Assembly: GCA_049606935.1 (NCBI GenBank)
Contig: JBMYWA010000027.1
Coordinates: forward strand, 1-26,886
DNA from: CAJXZP01 sp049606935
Lineage (GTDB): Bacteria > Bacteroidota > Bacteroidia > Flavobacteriales_G > Salibacteraceae
Direction of reading: 5' to 3'
Length of the DNA stretch: 26,886 nt
Part shown: piece by piece, positions 23,745-26,886 of the stretch
Layout: each line of letters begins with the position of its first letter
How positions within the stretch are numbered: the first letter of the stretch is position 1
The notes under the pieces: generated by a model
What the model was told of the DNA's origin: nothing
The model's database searches: none
The model's input: only the letters and a program-made list of their open reading frames with translations
Made by a program: the position numbers and the translations under genes

Positions 23745-24792
23745 ACATCTGTATGTGGTTTACTTCCTCATATTGCTGAGGAATTTTTTCATCATCAGTA
23801 TTTATTATTTGAAGAATATCTCTTGTAATTCCTCTAGATATGGTAGAGATTGGAACATCATTTGGTGAGCCTTCAAATGGGTTTTCGCCCGCTAAACCTA
23901 CTCTCAACATGGTGTTGAATACCCAAATCACAATAACCGTAAAAGGAATATTTAGCCAAACAAAATAGGAGCTTATAAAAGGGCTGGTTTCCGCCAATGT
24001 AATTCCCATTTTAGAAAAGGTTGGTATTATAGCTAAAGGCAACAACCACATAAAAATATGAACAAAGTGGTAGCCAATACTTCCATATTGTTTAGGATAA
24101 GGAAAGTTTTTAATTCTTTCAGATTTTCCTTGTAATGCAGTTAACTCCTGCAACATTTCTTGCAATCGTAATAGGGTAAAATCCCAAAATTTGTTTTCAT
24201 CGGTAAGTTTTCTAAAGTGTTGCGATTGCAAATTAATAATAGCGTTTGGCTTGTTGTCTTTAGACATTACATAGGCTAATTCTTCATCAGATAAATAGCA
24301 TTGCAGCTCTTCTTCAATAGGCGTGATGTGCTCTGGAGTTACCCAAAATTGATTTTCGTTTGCATCCTCACTTTTATACACTGTTTCCCATTTTTTCTTG
24401 CTGCGCATTGCATAACGTAAAGCATTAAGCCAAGCTATATGTCTGTTGGTGATGGTTTTTAATTCTTCTGTTTCGTCTTCTTTTACCTCTTTGTTATGCA
24501 CATAAAAGCTGTCTTTTACGGTAATAATTAAACTTCTTGAAGTATTTACAATTCCGCCCCAAATTTTTCGAGCTTCCCAAATTCGGTCATAAGCGGCATT
24601 GTTTTGAAAACCAATCATAAATGCAACTGCAGTACCTACTAATCCAACAGGCGTAAATGGAATTTGCAACCACTTAATATCAAAATACTCGTATAATATG
24701 GTAGCTGCTATGGCTAAAATGGAGAAAAATATGAGCTCTCGTTTAGTCCAATAAATCAAGCTCTTAAATGGAAATCTTCTTTGCGTATACAT
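23743..24792 (-). CDS. Bestrophin-like (YneE/UPF0187) anion channel protein
   Basis: A 349-residue inner-membrane protein of the bacterial bestrophin family, whose characterised members form pentameric ion channels. The N-terminal signature is strong: RRFPFKSLIYWTKRELIFFS (5-24), a first hydrophobic segment (about 20-36), then PFTPVGLVGTAVAFMIGFQNNAAYDRIWEARK (45-76), which forms the conserved pore-lining helix and the following conserved segment. A long polar cytoplasmic stretch follows (about 95-225), then two more hydrophobic segments (about 234-256 and 270-292), and a C-terminal NPFEGSPNDVPISTISRGI, the conserved family tail (N-P-F-x-x-x-x-x-D-[IVL]-P). Ion selectivity cannot be read. It diverges from the VF530 gene. 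Confidence 0.9.
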   Translation of the reverse strand: MYTQRRFPFKSLIYWTKRELIFFSILAIAATILYEYFDIKWLQIPFTPVGLVGTAVAFMIGFQNNAAYDRIWEARKIWGGIVNTSRSLIITVKDSFYVHNKEVKEDETEELKTITNRHIAWLNALRYAMRSKKKWETVYKSEDANENQFWVTPEHITPIEEELQCYLSDEELAYVMSKDNKPNAIINLQSQHFRKLTDENKFWDFTLLRLQEMLQELTALQGKSERIKNFPYPKQYGSIGYHFVHIFMWLLPLAIIPTFSKMGITLAETSPFISSYFVWLNIPFTVIVIWVFNTMLRVGLAGENPFEGSPNDVPISTISRGITRDILQIINTDDEKIPQQYEEVNHIQM

Positions 24793-24806
24793 TGATTAGT
24801 TTTTGC

Positions 24807-24814
24807 TAAAAGTA
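24807..24814 (-). promoter_or_regulatory. Probable -7 box (TACTTTTA) for the bestrophin-like gene
   Basis: Seven of eight motif bases match on the minus strand, 14 bases before the ATG at 24792. It lies in the 81 bases shared with the divergent VF530 gene. Confidence 0.4.
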
Positions 24815-24860
24815 AGTTTTTTAGAGTTTAATGATAAGGTCAGACATTAATGGATTGGTT

Positions 24861-24868
24861 TATTTTTG
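24861..24868 (+). promoter_or_regulatory. Bacteroidota -7 box (TATTTTTG) for the VF530 gene
   Basis: A full TAnnTTTG match ending 5 bases before the ATG at 24874. It lies downstream of the ATG at 24850, so a transcript from it cannot use that earlier codon. Confidence 0.55.
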
Positions 24869-24873
24869 TAACG

Positions 24874-25110
24874 ATGAAAAAGAATGAAGGTAAAGAAGCA
24901 CAAAGTCAACCAAATAATCCGCTGCATGGGGTTAAACTAGCTGAGATATTAGATTTTTTGGTAGATGAATATGGTTGGGATGAATTAGGCGAGATAATTG
25001 ATATTAATTGCTTTCAGAATAACCCAACAAAAAAATCATCACTGAAGTTTTTACGTAGATATCCTTGGGCAAGAACTAAGGTTGAGGATTTGTATTTGGA
25101 ATCGATTTAA
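24874..25110 (+). CDS. VF530 family (DUF2132) small DNA-binding-like protein
   Basis: A 78-residue basic/acidic mixed protein of the VF530 family, named from a Vibrio fischeri structure and labelled DNA-binding on structural grounds only. The family core is complete: NPLHGVKLAEILDFLVDEYG, then GWDELGEIIDINCFQNNPTKKSSLKFLRRYPWARTKVEDLY. The longest frame begins at 24850, but the ATG at 24874 gives a family-like short N-terminus and lies 5 bases after a full -7 box, so I take it as the start. The last 4 bases overlap the convergent DUF4421 gene. Its biological role is unknown. Confidence 0.85.
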   Translation: MKKNEGKEAQSQPNNPLHGVKLAEILDFLVDEYGWDELGEIIDINCFQNNPTKKSSLKFLRRYPWARTKVEDLYLESI

Positions 25111-26159
25111 TTCTTATTTCTAAATCTGTATCCAACAAAAATTGACCCTGATCCTTGACCTACTTCCACACGTTGTTTGTCTGCCACACGTATCCAATAG
25201 CCATCACCTTCTATGTTGATACCTGCAAAAAACCGCCTTGAGTTGTACCCTATGGAGTTTAATGATTGAATGCGACCATTAAAATGACGACTAGTAGGCA
25301 CTCTGTTTGAAATAGAGTGGTCACCGTTATTTAGTATTAGGCCTGGGAGCAAACTAACGGTAACAAAAAAGTTTTCTTTAAATACATATGTGTACATATA
25401 TCCAACGCTTACTCCAACACTCAAATTTGATAAATCTCTTAAATGTAAAGTATTTGCAAATTCTGGTTTTAAAATAGATGGTACCATGGAGGAGTCAGCA
25501 TCCAAAATAAAAATGTTGAAATTAGCACCAAAAAGAAAGCTACCTGCCGATTTTTTTTGCCATTCGTTAAATACAAACGGTGCTTTCAACGAAAACTTAG
25601 TGTAGTTTAAAACATAAAAGTATTGAATTCCAAAGTGAATTGTTCGAATATCATCACGAATGGTAAATTCATCGGTTTTTGAATATCGCTCATGGTCAAT
25701 ATTAGACATGCGATAGCCTTGATAAAATTGTAAAAATGTATTAAAGTACTGTTTGCTCGAAAATATTCTAGCTCTCACATCAAACGATCTATAATTATTT
25801 ATGCTTGATTTGGACTCTAAACCAAGACCTATGTTAATGTCAAAAGCAAAATATTTATAAGCAACTCCTAGCCCAAGTCTTAGGTCGCGAACAGGAACAT
25901 ATTTAATATTTGTATTGTTTTTTTGATCTTTTATACTGAAATAATTAATCTTTCCAAGCCCTTGTAGTTTTAACGCTAATTCATCACTGTAGTTTCCAAT
26001 AAAGCTGGAGTCTTGATGTCTGTTTAAGAAAAATTCTGACATGTTTTCTAGGGCATTAACAAGGGTGTCTACCTTTTGCGATTTCCCAGATATTGGTCCC
26101 ATAATTCCTCCAAAACACAAGGTAATCAGTACTAGAATTTTTATGTTTTTTGAACCCAA
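25107..26159 (-). CDS. DUF4421 family envelope protein
   Basis: A 350-residue secreted protein with an N-terminal hydrophobic signal (about 7-27, ending near SGKSQ). The rest is strand-rich with repeated Gly/aromatic patterns: VRDLRLGLGVAYKYFAFDINIGLG, RARIFSSKQYFNTFLQFYQGYRM, SVGVSVGYMYTYVF and the final GSGSIFVGYRFRNKN. This matches my recollection of DUF4421, a Bacteroidota family of probable outer-membrane barrels with no assigned function. The frame begins at a TTG at 26159; a TAG lies a few codons upstream and there is no ATG before the signal segment (the first Met, residue 20, would remove it). The TTG is therefore the likely start, though ATA at 26144 cannot be excluded. It is a single gene. 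Confidence 0.78.
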   Translation of the reverse strand: MGSKNIKILVLITLCFGGIMGPISGKSQKVDTLVNALENMSEFFLNRHQDSSFIGNYSDELALKLQGLGKINYFSIKDQKNNTNIKYVPVRDLRLGLGVAYKYFAFDINIGLGLESKSSINNYRSFDVRARIFSSKQYFNTFLQFYQGYRMSNIDHERYSKTDEFTIRDDIRTIHFGIQYFYVLNYTKFSLKAPFVFNEWQKKSAGSFLFGANFNIFILDADSSMVPSILKPEFANTLHLRDLSNLSVGVSVGYMYTYVFKENFFVTVSLLPGLILNNGDHSISNRVPTSRHFNGRIQSLNSIGYNSRRFFAGINIEGDGYWIRVADKQRVEVGQGSGSIFVGYRFRNKN

Positions 26160-26272
26160 ATTAAATCCGTTTTTCTACTAACCGAAAATAGTGAAAAAAT
26201 CAAGAGATATTTGCGATTTTCAAAACCGTTAAATCTCTTTAAAACCCTATTCTAACTCCCGACTTAAATTAC

Positions 26273-26280
26273 TACTTTCG
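26273..26280 (+). promoter_or_regulatory. Probable -7 box (TACTTTCG) for ileS
   Basis: The same box and the same 14-base context as upstream of holB, here 49 bases before the ATG at 26330. The leader shows no T-box or strong hairpin that I can see. Confidence 0.45.
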
Positions 26281-26329
26281 CAATCTTTGAAAACTAGGGT
26301 TTAGTGCCTTATAACTTCAGTCAATAACG

Positions 26330-26886
26330 ATGTCTAAATACAAAGAATACAAGCAGTTAAATTTAACTGACGTAGCCAACGAAGAAAACGAATTTTGGAA
26401 AGCAAATAATGTGTTCCAAAAAAGTATGGATGAGCGCGAAGGTGCTCCCGCTTTTGTGTTTTACGATGGACCTCCATCTGCCAACGGAAAGCCTGGTATT
26501 CATCACGTAATTTCTAGAACGTTGAAAGATCTTTTTTGTCGTTACCAAACGCAAAAAGGAAAACAAGTTATTCGTAAGGCAGGTTGGGATACGCATGGTC
26601 TTCCCGTTGAATTACAGGTAGAGAAAGTTTTAGGCATTACTAAAGAAGATATTGGAACCAAAATCTCTGTAGAAGAGTACAATGCGGCTTGTAGAAAAAC
26701 CGTAATGCAATACACCGAAATCTGGGATGATTTGACCGATAAAATGGGGTATTGGGTAGATATGGAAGATCCGTATGTAACCTACAAAACCAAGTATATT
26801 GAGTCGGTTTGGTGGTTGTTAAAGCAAATTCACGACAAAGAAATGTTGTACAAAGGGTACACCATTCAACCGTATTCGCCTAAGGC
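26330..26886 (+). CDS. ileS: Isoleucyl-tRNA synthetase (partial, N-terminal 185 codons)
   Basis: A class Ia aminoacyl-tRNA synthetase that charges tRNA-Ile. Only the N-terminus is in the window; the frame runs off the right edge. The ATG at 26330 gives MSKYKEYKQLNLTDVANEEN. The class I signature is at residues 48-59 (PPSANGKPGIHH, the HIGH-type motif), followed by GWDTHGLPVELQVEK (85-99), which is characteristic of IleRS. Asp-rich DDLTDKMGYWVDMEDPYVTY and the WWLLKQIHDKEMLYKGY segment start the insertion that precedes the editing domain. The KMSKS loop, editing domain and zinc-binding C-terminus are outside. A 49-base leader follows its promoter box. Confidence 0.96.
   Translation, partial: MSKYKEYKQLNLTDVANEENEFWKANNVFQKSMDEREGAPAFVFYDGPPSANGKPGIHHVISRTLKDLFCRYQTQKGKQVIRKAGWDTHGLPVELQVEKVLGITKEDIGTKISVEEYNAACRKTVMQYTEIWDDLTDKMGYWVDMEDPYVTYKTKYIESVWWLLKQIHDKEMLYKGYTIQPYSPK

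Noticed and set aside
26281..26329. T-box or other riboswitch in the ileS leader
   Set aside because: The leader is only 49 bases, with no T-box sequence and no stable hairpin or terminator; T-boxes are also not expected in Bacteroidota.
26363..26596. Minus-strand open frame inside ileS
   Set aside because: It lies opposite the HIGH-type motif region of a certain gene and has no recognisable content. The same reasoning removes the other antisense frames, such as 11412-11705, 19683-19916, 22343-22606 and 25390-25605.
1..26886. CRISPR arrays, insertion sequences, prophage genes, tRNA or rRNA genes, integration sites
   Set aside because: I looked on both strands and saw no regularly spaced repeats, transposase or integrase motifs, or tRNA-like cloverleaf sequences. 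The gene content is ordinary chromosomal, apart from the signalling locus.

Overview
The window reads as a chromosomal segment of an AT-rich Bacteroidota bacterium, most likely Flavobacteriales-like. The evidence is the set of lineage-typical families (DUF5686, DUF6495, DUF4421, 7TMR-DISM sensor kinases, a TPR histidine kinase, VF530) and repeated TAnnTTTG-type -7 promoter boxes in place of sigma70 boxes. Coding density is very high, no gap exceeds 300 bases, and I see no tRNA, rRNA, insertion sequence, prophage or CRISPR array.

Layout. 1-2553: a partial Na/phosphate cotransporter and an Xaa-Pro aminopeptidase, both on the minus strand. 2698-7572: an MscS-type mechanosensitive channel and a DUF5686 outer-membrane protein, apparently one operon, ending at a bidirectional terminator shared with pgk (minus). 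9032-10604: holB (delta') and dut, one base apart. 10706-12439: a small outer-membrane barrel converging on an unrecognised 348-residue protein. 12488-18305: a signalling locus with a TPR/HisKA histidine kinase (minus), diverging from a plus-strand trio of a NarL-type response regulator and two 7TMR-DISM proteins with histidine-kinase-like C-termini. 18286-20939: a tight minus-strand operon of a 4-TM protein, hflX, an exported Bcp-like peroxiredoxin and a DUF6495 protein. 21028-26886: rnd (minus), a PIN-PhoH ATPase (plus), a bestrophin-like channel (minus), a VF530 protein (plus), a DUF4421 protein (minus) and the start of ileS (plus).

The most interesting item is the pair of kinase-like genes at 15014-18305. 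The first has an apparently intact ATP-binding domain, but its phosphoacceptor His is replaced by Gln. The second keeps the His in a good HisKA_3 box, but its ATP-binding domain has lost the N-box Glu and Asn and the GxGL glycines. The genes overlap by 8 bases, so they are probably translationally coupled. They look like two complementary half-kinases that could work only together, with the intact response regulator just upstream as the likely target. This is inferred from sequence motifs and has not been tested.

Several genes have a -7 box only 3-8 bases before the chosen ATG, which suggests leaderless or nearly leaderless transcripts. This also moves the starts of holB, VF530 and pepP inward from the longest open frame.
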